Source of the DNA: Alphaproteobacteria bacterium
Lineage (GTDB): Bacteria > Pseudomonadota > Alphaproteobacteria > Micavibrionales > Micavibrionaceae
Direction of reading: 5' to 3'
Assembly (NCBI GenBank): GCA_023384135.1
Contig: JAHDXS010000001.1
Span: 744,001-808,000 of the forward strand
Length of the DNA: 64,000 nt
Part shown: piece after piece, positions 1 through 9,426 of the stretch
Position numbering within the stretch: position 1 is the first letter of the stretch
How the letters are laid out: each line of letters starts with the position of its first letter
Translations under genes and position numbers: made by a program
The notes under the pieces: model-generated
The model's input: the letters and a program-made list of their open reading frames with translations, nothing else
Databases searched by the model: none
What the model was told of the DNA's origin: nothing

Positions 1-53
1 GCCACGTGAAGCGTGTCTCAAAACAAAAATCTCACTTTCAGGGAGAAAACCCG

Positions 54-341
54 GTGTCACTGGACAAAGCAACAGTCAAAAAAGTCGCGGGCTTGGCCCG
101 CCTCGCCATGAACGACGAACAGCTCGACCGCATGGCGCCGCAGGTCTCCGGCATCATCAACTGGATCGAACAGCTGGCCGAGGTTAACACCGATAACGTC
201 GAACCCCTTTCCAGCGTCGTGGACATCACCCTCCCCCTCCGTAAGGACGAGGTGAACGACGGCGGCTACGTGGAAAAAGTTCTGGCCAACGCGCCCGAAG
301 CCACGCAAGGCTATTTCGTTGTGCCCAAAATCGTGGAGTAA
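54..341 (+). CDS. gatC: Glutamyl/aspartyl-tRNA amidotransferase subunit C
   Basis: GatC is the small subunit that clamps GatA and GatB in the GatCAB amidotransferase, which converts misacylated Glu-tRNA(Gln) or Asp-tRNA(Asn) to the amide form in the cytoplasm. The 95 residues show the family pattern: an N-terminal stretch with VKKVAGLARLAM, a middle ISG-type helix, and the late PLRKDEV segment. I chose the GTG at 54 because a purine-rich GGGAG at 41-45 sits at good spacing; an upstream GTG at 6 would add 16 residues without family likeness. It heads an operon with gatA and gatB, although a small membrane gene intervenes. Confidence 0.93.
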   Translation: MSLDKATVKKVAGLARLAMNDEQLDRMAPQVSGIINWIEQLAEVNTDNVEPLSSVVDITLPLRKDEVNDGGYVEKVLANAPEATQGYFVVPKIVE

Positions 342-366
342 GCGGCGCCAGAGCCATAAAAGCAAC

Positions 367-657
367 ATGAACGCCTATGCGATGAAAACGGACAAACAAG
401 AAAAGCAGATCAGGATCATGCGCGAACATCAGAACAAGGTGTTGCGCTCGACCCTTCTTGCCGTGGGTGCGGGCATGATGCTCGTCGGCCTGTCTTGCAT
501 GTTCACACCCGAAGCCTACGTTGCCATGGTGAATATCGGTTTTAAGATAAAGTACGGCGTAGAGGATATTCGCGCGTTCGGCGCTCTGCTCTCCGCAGTC
601 GGGCTGGCGGATATCGGGCTGGCAGCTATTATTTTCAAGGATAGGAAAAGACTATGA
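367..657 (+). CDS. Small two-helix membrane protein inside the gat operon
   Basis: This 96-residue protein is not one I recognise. It has a basic, polar N terminus of about 30 residues (lysine and glutamine rich), then two hydrophobic segments at about residues 29-48 and 71-91 that should span the inner membrane, and ends in a basic KDRKRL tail. The ATG at 367 leaves 25 bases after gatC. Its stop overlaps the gatA start as ATGA (654-657), so translation of gatA is probably coupled to it. A membrane protein between gatC and gatA is unusual; no role in amidation can be read from it. Confidence 0.7.
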   Translation: MNAYAMKTDKQEKQIRIMREHQNKVLRSTLLAVGAGMMLVGLSCMFTPEAYVAMVNIGFKIKYGVEDIRAFGALLSAVGLADIGLAAIIFKDRKRL

Positions 658-2120
658 CGGAACTGACATCTCTCACAATCGCCGCCGCGCTCAAAGGTCT
701 GGAAAAGGGAGATTTCACCGCCGTGGAACTCACGCAGGCGCATCTCGATAAGATGGACAAGTACCGCGCCCTGAACGCCTTCATCGTGGAAACCCCCGAT
801 CTGGCGAAAAAACAGGCGCAGGAATCCGACAAGCGCCGCGCGTCTGGAACAGTGGGTGCGCTCGAAGGCATCCCCCTTGGCATCAAGGACCTCTTCTGCA
901 CAAAGGGCGTCCAGACCACAGCGGCCAGCCACATCCTCGAAGGCTTCATCCCTCAATATGAATCGACAGTCACATCCAAGCTTTTCGAAGACGGCGCCAT
1001 CATGCTCGGCAAGATGAACCTCGACGAATTCGCCATGGGCTCATCGAACACCACCAGCTATTTCGGAAACGTCATCAGCCCCTGGAAGAATAAGAACAAG
1101 CCGGACGCCCAGCTCGTCCCCGGCGGCTCCTCGGGCGGCTCTGCCGCCGCCGTGTCCGCTGGCATGGTGATGGGCGCAACCGGAACCGACACCGGCGGTT
1201 CGATCCGCCAGCCCGCCGCCTTTTGCGGCATTTCCGGAATCAAACCGACCTACGGCCGATGCTCCCGCTGGGGCATCGTCGCCTTCGCCTCCTCCCTCGA
1301 TCAGGCGGGAACCTTCGCCCGCACGGTGGAGGATAACGCGATCATGCTCCGCTCCATGTCCGGCCACGACCCAAAGGACAGCACCTCGGCCAAAATCGCC
1401 GTACCCGACTTCACAAAGGCTCTGACCGGCGATATTCGCGGCAAAACCGTGGGCATCCCCAAGGAATACCGCGTGGACGGCATGCCCGCCGAGATCGAGA
1501 AACTCTGGCAACAGGGCATCGACTGGATCCACGCTTCCGGCGCAAAAACCGTCGAGGTCTCCCTGCCCCACACCAAATACGCGCTGGCGACCTACTACGT
1601 CATCGCCCCGGCAGAGGCCTCCTCCAACCTCGCCCGCTACGACGGCGTGCGTTATGGCCTGCGGATTCCCTCCGAAAACCTCCGCGAAACCTACGAAAAG
1701 ACCCGCGCCGAGGGCTTCGGCGATGAGGTCAAGCGCAGGATCATGATCGGAACCTACGTACTATCTGCGGGATATTACGATGCCTACTACATCAAGGCCC
1801 AGAAAGTCCGCCGCCTGATCGTGAATGATTTCATGAACGCTTTTGAAAAATGCGACGTTCTGCTGACCCCCACGGCCCCCTCCGGCCCGTTCGCCATCGG
1901 CGAGAACGACGACGACCCGATCAAAATGTATCTCAACGACGTTTTCACCGTCCCCGCCTCTCTGGCCGGGCTGCCGGGTATGTCCGTCCCCGCGGGGCTG
2001 GATGCCGACAGCCTCCCGCTGGGTCTACAAATTATTGGCCGCCCGTGGGACGAGGAAACTGTTTTTAAAGTTGCCGGGGTTATAGAAAGTCTGGCACAAT
2101 TCACGCATCGCCCCGCCTGA
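654..2120 (+). CDS. gatA: Glutamyl/aspartyl-tRNA amidotransferase subunit A
   Basis: GatA is the amidase-signature subunit that hydrolyses glutamine to supply ammonia for the transamidation of Glu-tRNA(Gln) and Asp-tRNA(Asn). The 488 residues match the usual length. The Ser-cisSer-Lys triad is visible: Lys78 in GIKDLF, Ser159 in GGSSGGS and Ser183 in DTGGSIRQP. The C-terminal part keeps the LTPTAP and [15 protein letters not shown] blocks. The start overlaps the stop of the preceding membrane gene by four bases, and a secreted-protein gene follows 19 bases downstream, so it is read as part of the gat operon. Confidence 0.97.
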   Translation: MTELTSLTIAAALKGLEKGDFTAVELTQAHLDKMDKYRALNAFIVETPDLAKKQAQESDKRRASGTVGALEGIPLGIKDLFCTKGVQTTAASHILEGFIPQYESTVTSKLFEDGAIMLGKMNLDEFAMGSSNTTSYFGNVISPWKNKNKPDAQLVPGGSSGGSAAAVSAGMVMGATGTDTGGSIRQPAAFCGISGIKPTYGRCSRWGIVAFASSLDQAGTFARTVEDNAIMLRSMSGHDPKDSTSAKIAVPDFTKALTGDIRGKTVGIPKEYRVDGMPAEIEKLWQQGIDWIHASGAKTVEVSLPHTKYALATYYVIAPAEASSNLARYDGVRYGLRIPSENLRETYEKTRAEGFGDEVKRRIMIGTYVLSAGYYDAYYIKAQKVRRLIVNDFMNAFEKCDVLLTPTAPSGPFAIGENDDDPIKMYLNDVFTVPASLAGLPGMSVPAGLDADSLPLGLQIIGRPWDEETVFKVAGVIESLAQFTHRPA

Positions 2121-2139
2121 TCCTGAAGGAGGAAAAGCC

Positions 2140-2820
2140 GTGAAAAAACATTCCCTTAAAACCGTCGCCCTGGCCTTCGCCGCGCTCGCATGTATGATTG
2201 CGCTGACCGTCCCGTCCGCTACTCTGGCGCAGGACACTCCGGCTGCGGAGGAGAATGAGACAAACCTCAAGGACATTTTCGAGAGCGATCCGACCAAGAA
2301 CAAAGACAATCGCCCTAAAAACGGCAAGGAAATGGCTTACGAGTTTTACGAAAAATGCACAACCTCTCCGGATTTCTTCGTAGCCGAAAAAACCCAGAAA
2401 AATTACTGCGCTTGCAAGGCCGCGAAGATGGAAGAAACCATGACTCCCAAAGAGATGGCCGCTCTGGAAGACGACACCAGAGAGGGCAAGGCCGCCCGTG
2501 ATAAAATGCGCATGAACGCGGATGCAAACTGCATGCGCGATGCCGCGCTCACCTACACCTATGGCATATGCATGAAAGACCCGCACTTCCGGGAAATTAT
2601 TTTGGGCAAAAGCTCAATGTGCCGCTGTGTGCGCGATCTCGTGGCCCGCCGCACGCGCCGCGACTTGCCGAATATCATCATCAAGGCCGCCACGCAGGAG
2701 CCGCTCTCGACCAATCCGCTGAGCTTCTACTTGCGCAGCCCCGACTATGACCAGCTTTATAGCCTGAGCAAGGAACACTGCTACACGAAAATGGTCTACG
2801 AAGACGTGAAGAACAAATAA
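2140..2820 (+). CDS. Secreted protein of unknown function between gatA and gatB
   Basis: I do not recognise this 226-residue protein. It begins with GTG at 2140 behind an excellent AAGGAGG at 2126-2132. Residues 1-30 form a typical Sec signal peptide (basic start, long hydrophobic core, cleavage near TLAQ), so the mature protein should be periplasmic or surface-bound. The mature part is highly charged and has several cysteines (in CTT, NYCACKA, NCMRD, GICMK, SMCRCV and EHCY), enough for disulfides. It sits 38 bases before gatB and is co-directional, so it is probably co-transcribed with a cytoplasmic enzyme to which it has no obvious link. Confidence 0.75.
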   Translation: MKKHSLKTVALAFAALACMIALTVPSATLAQDTPAAEENETNLKDIFESDPTKNKDNRPKNGKEMAYEFYEKCTTSPDFFVAEKTQKNYCACKAAKMEETMTPKEMAALEDDTREGKAARDKMRMNADANCMRDAALTYTYGICMKDPHFREIILGKSSMCRCVRDLVARRTRRDLPNIIIKAATQEPLSTNPLSFYLRSPDYDQLYSLSKEHCYTKMVYEDVKNK

Positions 2821-2858
2821 GAACGACAACACACGACAAGGTAACAGGTAACTCAGAA

Positions 2859-4313
2859 ATGGCGCAGACGATTCAGGGAAAAACCGGGGAATGGGAGATC
2901 GTGATCGGCATGGAAATCCATGCGCAAATCATCTCCGAGTCGAAACTGTTTTCCGGCGCCTCGGCGACCTTCGGGGGCGAACCGAACACGCACGTTTCCT
3001 TCGTTGACGCCGCTATGCCAGGAATGCTGCCCGTTCTGAACGAAAAATGCGTCGAACAGGCGATCCGCACGGGTCTGGGCCTGAACGCGCAGATCAACAA
3101 AAACTCCATCTTCGCGCGCAAAAACTATTTCTACCCCGACCTGCCGCAGGGCTATCAGATCTCCCAATACGAAAAACCCATCGTCGGACAGGGCAAAATC
3201 GAAATCGACCTCGCGGGCGGCCAGACCAAGGAGATCGGCATCACACGCCTGCATTTGGAACAGGACGCAGGAAAATCCGTGCACGACCTGCACCCCAAGA
3301 AATCCTACGTCGATCTCAACCGCTCCGGCTGCGCATTGATGGAAATTGTCTCCGACCCCGACATACGCGGGCCGGAGGAGGCCACCGCCTACCTCTCAAA
3401 GATCCGCATGATCCTGCGCTACCTCGGAACCTGCGACGGCAACATGGAGGAAGGCTCGATGCGCGCCGACGTGAACATCTCCGTCCGCAAGCCCGGCGCT
3501 CCTTACGGCACGCGCTGCGAGGTCAAGAACGTCAACTCCCTCAAGGCCGTGCAGCAGGCCATCGAATTCGAGGCCGTGCGCCAGGTCGAAATCCTCGAAG
3601 ACGGCGGCTCGATCGATCAGGAAACCCGCCTCTGGGACCCCGCGAAAATGGAAACCCGCTCCATGCGCTCCAAGGAAGAGGCGCACGACTACCGCTACTT
3701 CCCCGACCCCGACCTCCTGCCCCTCAATCTGGAACAGGGCTGGATCGACGGCATCAAAAAAACTCTGCCCGAATTGCCGGACCAGAAGAAACACCGCTTC
3801 ATCGAAACCTACGGGCTCAGCGCCTATGACGCGGGCGTCCTCATCGCCGAACGCGAACGCGCTGATTATTTTGAAACCGCGACCAAGGGCCGCGACGCGA
3901 AACTCGCCGCCAACTGGGTCATCAACGAGCTTCTGGGAATCCTGAACAAAAACGGCAAGACGATCGCGGACTCGCCTGTCTCCGCCGCCAATCTCGGCGG
4001 CCTGATCGAGCTGATTTCCGACGACACGATTTCCGGCAAAATCGCCAAGGATGTCTTCGCCGACATGTTCGCGACCGGCAAGGCCCCCGCCGCCATCGTC
4101 GAGGAAAAGGGCCTCAAGCAAGTCACCGACACCGGCTTCATCGAAACCGTGATCAATGAGGTCATCGCCGAAAACCCCGACAACGTGGCGGCCTATCGCG
4201 GCGGCAAGGACAAGCTGTTCGGCTTCTTCGTGGGCCAGGTCATGAAAAAGACCCAAGGCAAGGCCAACCCCGGCGCGGTCAACGACCTGCTGAAAAAGAA
4301 ACTGGACGGCTAG
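2859..4313 (+). CDS. gatB: Aspartyl/glutamyl-tRNA amidotransferase subunit B
   Basis: GatB carries the tRNA-binding and kinase-like site of GatCAB, phosphorylating the misacylated Glu or Asp so that ammonia from GatA can amidate it. The 484 residues contain the family blocks [12 protein letters not shown] near the start, [24 protein letters not shown] and [14 protein letters not shown], followed by [11 protein letters not shown] and the KNVNSL and [17 protein letters not shown] motifs. The helical Yqey-like tail ends in [12 protein letters not shown]. The Shine-Dalgarno is weak. It is followed after six bases by a DUF4177-like gene. Confidence 0.97.
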   Translation: MAQTIQGKTGEWEIVIGMEIHAQIISESKLFSGASATFGGEPNTHVSFVDAAMPGMLPVLNEKCVEQAIRTGLGLNAQINKNSIFARKNYFYPDLPQGYQISQYEKPIVGQGKIEIDLAGGQTKEIGITRLHLEQDAGKSVHDLHPKKSYVDLNRSGCALMEIVSDPDIRGPEEATAYLSKIRMILRYLGTCDGNMEEGSMRADVNISVRKPGAPYGTRCEVKNVNSLKAVQQAIEFEAVRQVEILEDGGSIDQETRLWDPAKMETRSMRSKEEAHDYRYFPDPDLLPLNLEQGWIDGIKKTLPELPDQKKHRFIETYGLSAYDAGVLIAERERADYFETATKGRDAKLAANWVINELLGILNKNGKTIADSPVSAANLGGLIELISDDTISGKIAKDVFADMFATGKAPAAIVEEKGLKQVTDTGFIETVINEVIAENPDNVAAYRGGKDKLFGFFVGQVMKKTQGKANPGAVNDLLKKKLDG

Positions 4314-4319
4314 AAAACC

Positions 4320-4634
4320 ATGACCCAACAGAACCTCCCCGCCGCCGTGCCTGCGCCCCTGCCCGTCGCCGCGCCCGCGATCTCTAACCCCAAATACGAA
4401 TATAAGGTAGTGCTTTACCGCGAAGGCGCGCTCGGCTCGATCTTTCTGCAGGGGTCCAAGGTCAACCCCATCAAATTCTCCGAATTCCTCAACAAAAACG
4501 CGGCGCTGGGCTGGAAGGTCGTGACGATGCAGCGCGAATCCCGCCGCCTGCTGCTCTTCTTCGCGCGCGAGGCGTTTCTGGTCGTCATGGAACGTCAAAA
4601 ACAGGAGGGGGGCGCCAATGTCCGACCTGCATAA
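4320..4634 (+). CDS. DUF4177-like small protein
   Basis: This 104-residue protein has an alanine/proline-rich N terminus of about 20 residues and then a DUF4177-like domain: YEYKVVLYRE, a central FSEFLNKNAALGWKVV and a final REAFLVVMER. Proteins with this fold are small and of unknown role; the domain name is recalled from the motif pattern and was not searched. It starts six bases after gatB, so it probably belongs to the same transcript, and its last 17 bases overlap the next gene in another frame. Confidence 0.72.
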   Translation: MTQQNLPAAVPAPLPVAAPAISNPKYEYKVVLYREGALGSIFLQGSKVNPIKFSEFLNKNAALGWKVVTMQRESRRLLLFFAREAFLVVMERQKQEGGANVRPA

Positions 4635-4839
4635 CAAACTGCTGATCTGCGTAGCCGCCGTGGTTATCTTCTGCGGAATGCTCACAATCGCCCAGATCTG
4701 GGGCCCGGTCGTCTCCTGGGATATGTATTTCAAGATGGTTATCACCGCAATCATCGTGGCCGTGGTCTGCGGCTTCATAATTGTGGTCCGGGGCGATATG
4801 TCCGAAAAAAAGATGAAAGACGAAAATTATCTGGACTGA
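4618..4839 (+). CDS. Small two-helix membrane protein at the end of the gat operon
   Basis: This 73-residue protein has two hydrophobic helices (about residues 7-27 and 35-58) separated by a short loop, and a charged C-terminal tail beginning RGDMSEKKMK. The ATG at 4618 lies behind a strong AGGAGGGGGG tract located within the end of the preceding gene, so the two are translated from one message. The product would be an inner-membrane protein. I do not recognise a family. Confidence 0.68.
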   Translation: MSDLHNKLLICVAAVVIFCGMLTIAQIWGPVVSWDMYFKMVITAIIVAVVCGFIIVVRGDMSEKKMKDENYLD

Positions 4840-4970
4840 CAGGGTGTTAGCCTAGAAAATCCCCTAAAATCTACCCCGGCGCTTTACAAACACGCCCGGA
4901 TGACGTATTTCATGGGTCTTGCGTTTTTTTGAGGCCTTGCGGCCCCGTAAAACCAAGGATTTTACTAAAT

Positions 4971-5037
4971 GCTGGTGACATGGCCGAGCGGCTGCCCGTC
5001 TGCGAAAGCAGACAAAACCGAAAGGAAACGTCACAGC
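4971..5037 (+). other. Degenerate tRNA-Ser-like copy
   Basis: The first 24 bases from 4973 nearly repeat the acceptor and D-arm of the intact tRNA-Ser 84 bases downstream (GGTGAC.TGGCCGAGCGGCTG). The middle contains a perfect six-base-pair hairpin with a GAAA tetraloop at 4998-5013 instead of a normal anticodon arm. The block ends in a GTCAC-containing 3' arm (5030-5037) that can pair with the 5' end. There is no T-arm and no recognisable serine anticodon. It reads as a decayed duplicate, although the remaining fold is tidy enough that a retained structured RNA is possible. Confidence 0.45.
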
Positions 5038-5056
5038 TGTTGGAAAATTTGAGTGT

Positions 5057-5148
5057 GGTGACGTGGCCGAGCGGCTGAAGGCGACGGTTTGCTAAACCGT
5101 TATACGGGTAACACTGTATCGGAGGTTCGAATCCTCTCGTCACCGCCA
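5057..5148 (+). tRNA. tRNA-Ser (GCU anticodon)
   Basis: The acceptor stem GGTGACG pairs with CGTCACC at 5138-5144, followed by discriminator G and an encoded CCA at 5146-5148. The D-arm is GGCCGAGCGGCTGAAGGC. The anticodon stem ACGGT/ACCGT encloses the loop TTGCTAA, giving GCU, which reads AGC and AGU serine codons. A long variable arm, as expected for serine, precedes the T-arm GGAGGTTCGAATCCTCT. A strong terminator starts immediately after the CCA. Confidence 0.95.
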
Positions 5149-5193
5149 TTTCTATAAAAAAGACGGGCCCCGCGCCCGTTTTTTTTATAGAAA
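5149..5193. terminator. Rho-independent terminator after tRNA-Ser
   Basis: A GC core (ACGGGC at 5163-5168, loop CCCGC, GCCCGT at 5174-5179) is flanked by an A-run on the left and a T-run on the right. The pairing extends outward through TTTCTATAAAAAA and TTTTTTATAGAAA, so it is nearly symmetric and could end transcripts from both sides. It directly follows the tRNA CCA. Confidence 0.9.
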
Positions 5194-5221
5194 TAATGAT
5201 GTGTGGATTCGAACCGGAGAA

Positions 5222-5330
5222 GGAGGTTCGACGACCAGCAATTCAATCCGCGAGGCGCGCGTGCACGCCGAGCGTAAAAATAAAAGACTCATTGCGCCGA
5301 CGCGGCGAAGCCACGAGCCAATCCTCTCGT
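5222..5330 (+). repeat. Two halves of a tRNA-Ser T-arm separated by 89 bases
   Basis: GGAGGTTCGA at 5222-5231 and ATCCTCTCGT at 5321-5330 are exact copies of two adjoining ten-base pieces of the tRNA-Ser T-arm (5121-5130 and 5131-5140). Here they are 89 bases apart. This looks like a second tRNA-Ser 3' end that was split by a small insertion, or two independent fragments left by integration and excision at this tRNA. No gene is seen in the intervening bases. Confidence 0.45.
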
Positions 5331-5375
5331 AAAAAAATTGATATCGCCCTCAAACAATTCCGCTAAACTCCCCCC

Positions 5376-6059
5376 ATGACCGATTTCTTCCCCCCCGAAG
5401 CCTCGAAAACCTACGATGCGAAAAACGCCGGGCTCGCGCCCATCGCGGAGAATATGCATTTCCTCATCCGTCTGATCCTGAAGGATCTGCCGCCCCGGGC
5501 GCACATCCTCTGCGTCGGCGTCGGAACAGGCGCGGAAATCCTCTCCCTGTCCGAAGAATATCCCGGCTGGTCATTCGTCGGCGTCGATCCGTCCGCCGCC
5601 ATGCTGGAGGTGGGCCGCGAACGCTTGCAGAGCGCCGGAATAATCAATCGCTGCCAACTCGTCCACGGTTATGTGCACGACCTGCCCGCCGGGGAAAACT
5701 TCGATGCCGCCTTAAGCATCCTCGTCGGGCACTTCATCAAACGTGAGGAAAAGCTGAGCTTTTACCGAAACATGCAGGAACGCCTCAAACCCGGCGGCTA
5801 TCTGGTCAATACGGAGATCAGCTTCGATCTGAACGCGCCGGAATATCCCCCCATGCTGGAAAACTGGGCAAAGGTGCAGGAACTGATGGGCGCGTCGCCG
5901 GAATCCCTCAAGGCCCTCCCCGCCGCGCTAAGGGATAAACTCTCCGTCCTCCCGCCCTCCGAAGTCGAAGGCCTGATCCACGCTGCCGGAATAATCCTCC
6001 CGGTCCGCTTCTTTCAGGCGTTGATGATCGCGGGCTGGTACGGAAGAAAAGGCAAATAG
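5376..6059 (+). CDS. SAM-dependent methyltransferase
   Basis: A 227-residue class I methyltransferase. Motif I is ILCVGVGTGAE at residues 44-54, followed by the acidic SAM-ribose motif FVGVDPS at about 67-73, a motif corresponding to the post-II helix (MLEVGRERL) and a C-terminal methyltransferase beta region. The substrate cannot be told; the layout resembles the small-molecule or tRNA-wobble (CmoA-like) type but lacks anything diagnostic. The ATG at 5376 is the first in frame. It stands alone between the tRNA locus and a convergent Sel1 gene. Confidence 0.8.
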   Translation: MTDFFPPEASKTYDAKNAGLAPIAENMHFLIRLILKDLPPRAHILCVGVGTGAEILSLSEEYPGWSFVGVDPSAAMLEVGRERLQSAGIINRCQLVHGYVHDLPAGENFDAALSILVGHFIKREEKLSFYRNMQERLKPGGYLVNTEISFDLNAPEYPPMLENWAKVQELMGASPESLKALPAALRDKLSVLPPSEVEGLIHAAGIILPVRFFQALMIAGWYGRKGK

Positions 6060-6093
6060 GCAACACGGCATCCCCCGCTCGCCACAATCCCCC

Positions 6094-6552
6094 CTAACGC
6101 TCCAAAACCGGCTTCCACGCCCTGATCCAGCGGTTCGCCTCGATCTCCTCTTCAATCGTGAGTTTTTTGGCAATTTTCTCACCCAGCAGGCCCGCATTCG
6201 GCACGGTCCCCGTCCGCGCGGCCAGCGCCAGCCATTTATAGGCCTCGACATAATTCCTGGGCACGCCTTTGCCCTTGGTGTACATCACGCCGAGATTATA
6301 TTGCGCTTGCCCAAGGCCCTGCATGGCCGCCCTTCGATACCATCGGATGGCCAGTCCATAATCCCTTCTGCCCGCCTGTGCTCCTTCATAGATGACGCCA
6401 AGATTGAATTGTGCCTCAGCAGACCCGGATTGCGCCTTTTTTTGCAACGCGGCGAAGGAGCCGTTTCCCTGCGCTAAAACAGGCGCACTGAATAAAAACA
6501 GGAATGAGCCGAACAGAAACAAAAAAGACGGCAAGACGATTAAGCGACCCAT
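6094..6552 (-). CDS. Secreted Sel1-repeat (TPR-like) protein
   Basis: A 152-residue protein taken from the ATG at 6552, which puts a Sec signal peptide (hydrophobic core ending in SAPVLAQG) at the N terminus; an upstream ATG would add 11 residues before it. The mature part has Sel1-like repeats with the alternating pattern AEAQFNLGVIYEGA, GLAIRWYRRAAMQG, AQYNLGVMYTKGKGV and EAYKWLALAARTG. Such repeats form a helical solenoid for protein contacts, often in envelope or signalling roles. It is convergent with the upstream methyltransferase gene. Confidence 0.85.
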   Translation of the reverse strand: MGRLIVLPSFLFLFGSFLFLFSAPVLAQGNGSFAALQKKAQSGSAEAQFNLGVIYEGAQAGRRDYGLAIRWYRRAAMQGLGQAQYNLGVMYTKGKGVPRNYVEAYKWLALAARTGTVPNAGLLGEKIAKKLTIEEEIEANRWIRAWKPVLER

Positions 6553-6670
6553 ATCGGCAACCTCATATTGGCAAGGCTCTATCAAAACACAGGATAGCTG
6601 CGAAACGCATGTTTTTTCTTTTTTCAGCTTGCCGATAGGCAGTATATTTTAAAACTGTGAGGAAAAAAGT

Positions 6671-6922
6671 ATGAGCGGTAAAAACATTCCCGGCGGCGTG
6701 GTCCATGATCTGCCCTCGGACCTCAAAAAGGCGCTGGCCGCCGACCCCGAAGCCTTGAACACGTGGCAGGACATCACCCCCCTCGCCCGCAACGAATATA
6801 TCTGCTGGATCGAATCCGCGAAAAAGGCCGAAACGCGCACAAAGCGCATCGCATGGGGCTGTGAAAACCTGCGCGAGGGCAAACGCCGCCCCTGCTGCTG
6901 GCCCGGCTGCCCCCACCGCTGA
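6671..6922 (+). CDS. YdeI/OmpD-associated-like protein
   Basis: An 83-residue protein with the short DLKKAL..DPEALNTWQDITPLARNEYICWIESAKKAETR pattern typical of the C-terminal YdeI/OmpD-associated domain, ending in a cysteine-rich WPGCPHR tail. The family's biochemical role is not established, so only the family is named. The start at 6671 follows GAGGA with good spacing. A VOC protein gene follows 79 bases later in the same direction. Confidence 0.75.
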   Translation: MSGKNIPGGVVHDLPSDLKKALAADPEALNTWQDITPLARNEYICWIESAKKAETRTKRIAWGCENLREGKRRPCCWPGCPHR

Positions 6923-7001
6923 AAAATCAAAAAAGGGAATCCCGCCGCCGCACTTTTCTGCTACCCTCCGCTTGTCTCAAAATCAAAAAAGGAATCCCCC
7001 C

Positions 7002-7370
7002 ATGGGCAACCCCGTCGGCTGGTTTGAAATTTACGTTCAAGATATGAACCGCGCCAAAAAATTCTATGAATCCGTCTTTGAAACGAAGCTCGAAAAACTG
7101 GGCCCCGAAGACATTGAAATGTGGGCCTTCAACATGACGCAGGAAAATTACGGCGCCAGCGGCGCGCTGGTGAAAATGGAGGGCACACCCTCGGGCTTCG
7201 CGGGCACGCTGGTCTATTTCTCCTGCGAGGATTGCGGCATTGAGGCCGCCCGCGCCGAAAAGGCGGGCGGCAAAATCTTCAAGCCCAAATTCTCCATCGG
7301 CGAATACGGCTTCATCGCCCTCCTGCACGACACGGAGGGTAATATGATTGGCCTCCACTCGATGGCGTGA
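7002..7370 (+). CDS. VOC/glyoxalase-family protein
   Basis: A 122-residue vicinal-oxygen-chelate protein: residues 1-30 carry WFEIYVQDMNRAKKFYESVF, the middle has GTLVYFSCEDC, and the end has the GYIALLHDTEGNMIGLHS-type strand pair, here GFIALLHDTEGN. These are two beta-alpha-beta-beta-beta units that usually bind a metal between them. The ATG at 7002 is chosen over upstream in-frame starts because AAAAAAGGA lies just before it and homologous proteins begin there. Reaction unknown. Confidence 0.85.
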   Translation: MGNPVGWFEIYVQDMNRAKKFYESVFETKLEKLGPEDIEMWAFNMTQENYGASGALVKMEGTPSGFAGTLVYFSCEDCGIEAARAEKAGGKIFKPKFSIGEYGFIALLHDTEGNMIGLHSMA

Positions 7371-7412
7371 TCAATCAAGACTGGAGCCCCGAATTTTCGT
7401 ACTGCTCCGCCA

Positions 7413-8594
7413 TCACAACTCCACCTTGACCTTCCCCGCCACCGCGATCGCCAGCGCCTTCGCCGCCTCCGGCGTTTCCGCCCGGGCCAGAGCAACGCCC
7501 ATCCGCCGCTTGCCCTTCACCTCCGGCTTGCCGAACAGGCGCACATCCGTGTGCGGCTGCGCCAGAGCCTCGTCCAGCCCGCCGAACGTCACCGATTTCG
7601 ATGTGCCGGAAACCAGAATCACGGCGGAGGCCGAAGGCCCCCGAAACCCCACATCGGGAATCGGCAACCCCAGAAACGCCCGCGCATGCAGCGCAAACTC
7701 CGAGAGATCTTGTGAGATCATCGTCACCATCCCCGTATCGTGCGGCCTCGGCGAAACCTCGCTGAAAATCACCTCGTCCCCGCGAATGAACAGCTCCACC
7801 CCGAAAATCCCGCGCCCGCCCAGCGCATCGGTAACCAGCTTCGCCACACGCTGCGATTCCTTCAGCGCCTTTTCGGACATTGCCTGCGGCTGCCATGATT
7901 CCTGATAATCCCCGTCCTCCTGCCGGTGCCCGATCGGCGGGCAGAAACTCGTCCCGCCTTTGTGCCGGACGGTCAGCATCGTGATCTCGTAATCGAAATG
8001 GATGAACCCCTCCACGATCACGCGCCCCGCGCCCGTGCGCCCGCCCTCCTGCGCGTAAACCCACGCCTTCTCGATATCCGCTTCGGTTTTGATCGTGCTC
8101 TGCCCCTTGCCCGAGGAACTCATGATCGGCTTGACAACGCACGGCAGGCCGACCGTCTTGATCGCCGCGTTGAACTCCTCGCGCGTATCGCAAAATTGAT
8201 AGGGCGAGGTCGCAAGCTTAAGCTCCTCGGCGGCCAAGCGGCGGATGCCCTCCCGGTTCATGGTCAACTTCGCGGCCCGCGCCGTAGGCACCACCGTAAA
8301 CCCCTCCGCCTCCAGCTCCACAAGCGTTTCCGTAGCAATCGCCTCCACTTCGGGCACGATGAAATCCGGCTTCTCCTGCTCGATAATCCGCCGCAACGCC
8401 GCCTCGTCCAGCATCGAAAGCACATGACTGCGGTCCGCCACCTGCATCGCCGGGGCATTGGGATAGGAATCCAGCGCGATCACCTCCACGCCCAGCCGCT
8501 GCAACTCGATCACAACCTCTTTCCCCAACTCCCCCGAGCCGCAGAGCAGGACCTTCTTGGCGGTGGGCGTAAACTTTGTACCGATGGCGGTCAT
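7413..8594 (-). CDS. purT: Formate-dependent phosphoribosylglycinamide formyltransferase
   Basis: PurT makes formylglycinamide ribonucleotide from GAR, formate and ATP in purine synthesis, without folate. The 393 residues equal the family length. The N-terminal [23 protein letters not shown] block and the [20 protein letters not shown] block (here [16 protein letters not shown]) are diagnostic; the ATP-grasp domain follows with [12 protein letters not shown] and [11 protein letters not shown], then [12 protein letters not shown]. The ATG at 8594 is preceded on the minus strand by GAGG; a longer frame start at 8654 is not needed. It is monocistronic or follows the 8630-9238 gene. Confidence 0.95.
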   Translation of the reverse strand: MTAIGTKFTPTAKKVLLCGSGELGKEVVIELQRLGVEVIALDSYPNAPAMQVADRSHVLSMLDEAALRRIIEQEKPDFIVPEVEAIATETLVELEAEGFTVVPTARAAKLTMNREGIRRLAAEELKLATSPYQFCDTREEFNAAIKTVGLPCVVKPIMSSSGKGQSTIKTEADIEKAWVYAQEGGRTGAGRVIVEGFIHFDYEITMLTVRHKGGTSFCPPIGHRQEDGDYQESWQPQAMSEKALKESQRVAKLVTDALGGRGIFGVELFIRGDEVIFSEVSPRPHDTGMVTMISQDLSEFALHARAFLGLPIPDVGFRGPSASAVILVSGTSKSVTFGGLDEALAQPHTDVRLFGKPEVKGKRRMGVALARAETPEAAKALAIAVAGKVKVEL

Positions 8595-8629
8595 CTGAAC
8601 CTCACTTCTCATATACACGGAACAAGAAT

Positions 8630-9238
8630 CTAATCGTGATCTCCAACAAAACACTCAAAAAACACTTTTTCCCTATAAATAATAAGTTTGCTTCGAGTGT
8701 CCAAGAAACCTGCAGCATGGCCGCGCAAAAGAGAAATATCTCCATTTTCATTAAGATAAGAATGATTATGTATCAACTTAACATCAGTAAAGTCATACCC
8801 TTCAGGCAAATCAAAAAACTCAAAATTAAAAGTAGTGCCATAGGAAAAAAGCTTGCCATCCGTCATCTCGAACACAAAACCTGTCCAACCCATAATGCTC
8901 TCAGCTTTGATCTGCTTAAGTAAATCAAGAGGCATAGCAAAGGGACTGGGACTAACGCTTTTTATATCAAAATCTCTGATAAGATTGCGCCCTGTGAATA
9001 ATGTGCCCACAAACTTTCGGTAAGGATCGTTTGAAACTTGTTTGAATATACCTCGCCCTCCTCTTTCTTCCTCTAGCCTCACCAAAAGAAGATCAACCAT
9101 TTCTTTAGGCTTGCGCAGTATCACACACGGAAGATGTGTGCCATCAGACAAAGTTGCGCTGCAACGGTACCCTTGCCCTATATCCGAGGGAAAAAATCCC
9201 TGCCCTGATTGAATGTAATCGCTCAAAAAATTCGTCAT
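8630..9238 (-). CDS. Hypothetical protein, 202 residues
   Basis: I do not recognise this protein. It has no signal peptide or membrane segment and looks globular and cytoplasmic; the middle carries a polar [17 protein letters not shown] stretch and the second half alternates beta-like strands ([25 protein letters not shown]). Base composition is visibly more AT-rich than its neighbours, which suggests later acquisition. It lies 35 bases upstream of purT on the same strand but has no metabolic link that I can see. Confidence 0.6.
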   Translation of the reverse strand: MTNFLSDYIQSGQGFFPSDIGQGYRCSATLSDGTHLPCVILRKPKEMVDLLLVRLEEERGGRGIFKQVSNDPYRKFVGTLFTGRNLIRDFDIKSVSPSPFAMPLDLLKQIKAESIMGWTGFVFEMTDGKLFSYGTTFNFEFFDLPEGYDFTDVKLIHNHSYLNENGDISLLRGHAAGFLDTRSKLIIYREKVFFECFVGDHD

Positions 9239-9367
9239 TCTTATCCTTATATTCTTAAGAGCAGCGGCTTATACCTAATATCTGCCCGAAAAAAAGGCCC
9301 CTGCCTACCCCTCGAAAAGGCCCAAAACCCCTCTAAAACCTTCAAAACACCAACTTTCTTAAAAACT

Positions 9368-9396
9368 TTGACAATCCCGCTTCCCATAAGTAATAT
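9368..9396 (+). promoter_or_regulatory. Sigma-70-type promoter
   Basis: TTGACA at 9368-9373 and TAATAT at 9391-9396 are separated by exactly 17 bases, followed by a very AT-rich stretch and a GGGGTGAT Shine-Dalgarno before the ATG at 9427. This is the best consensus promoter seen in the host part of the window and drives the 640-residue gene. Confidence 0.8.
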
Positions 9397-9426
9397 ATAA
9401 AAAAATATATAAAATCGGGGTGATAT

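Noticed and set aside
4910..5149. Minus-strand frame of 79 codons beginning MAVTRGFEPP
   Set aside because: It is the antisense reading of the tRNA-Ser gene and its fragment; this start is a known artefact of tRNA 3' ends.
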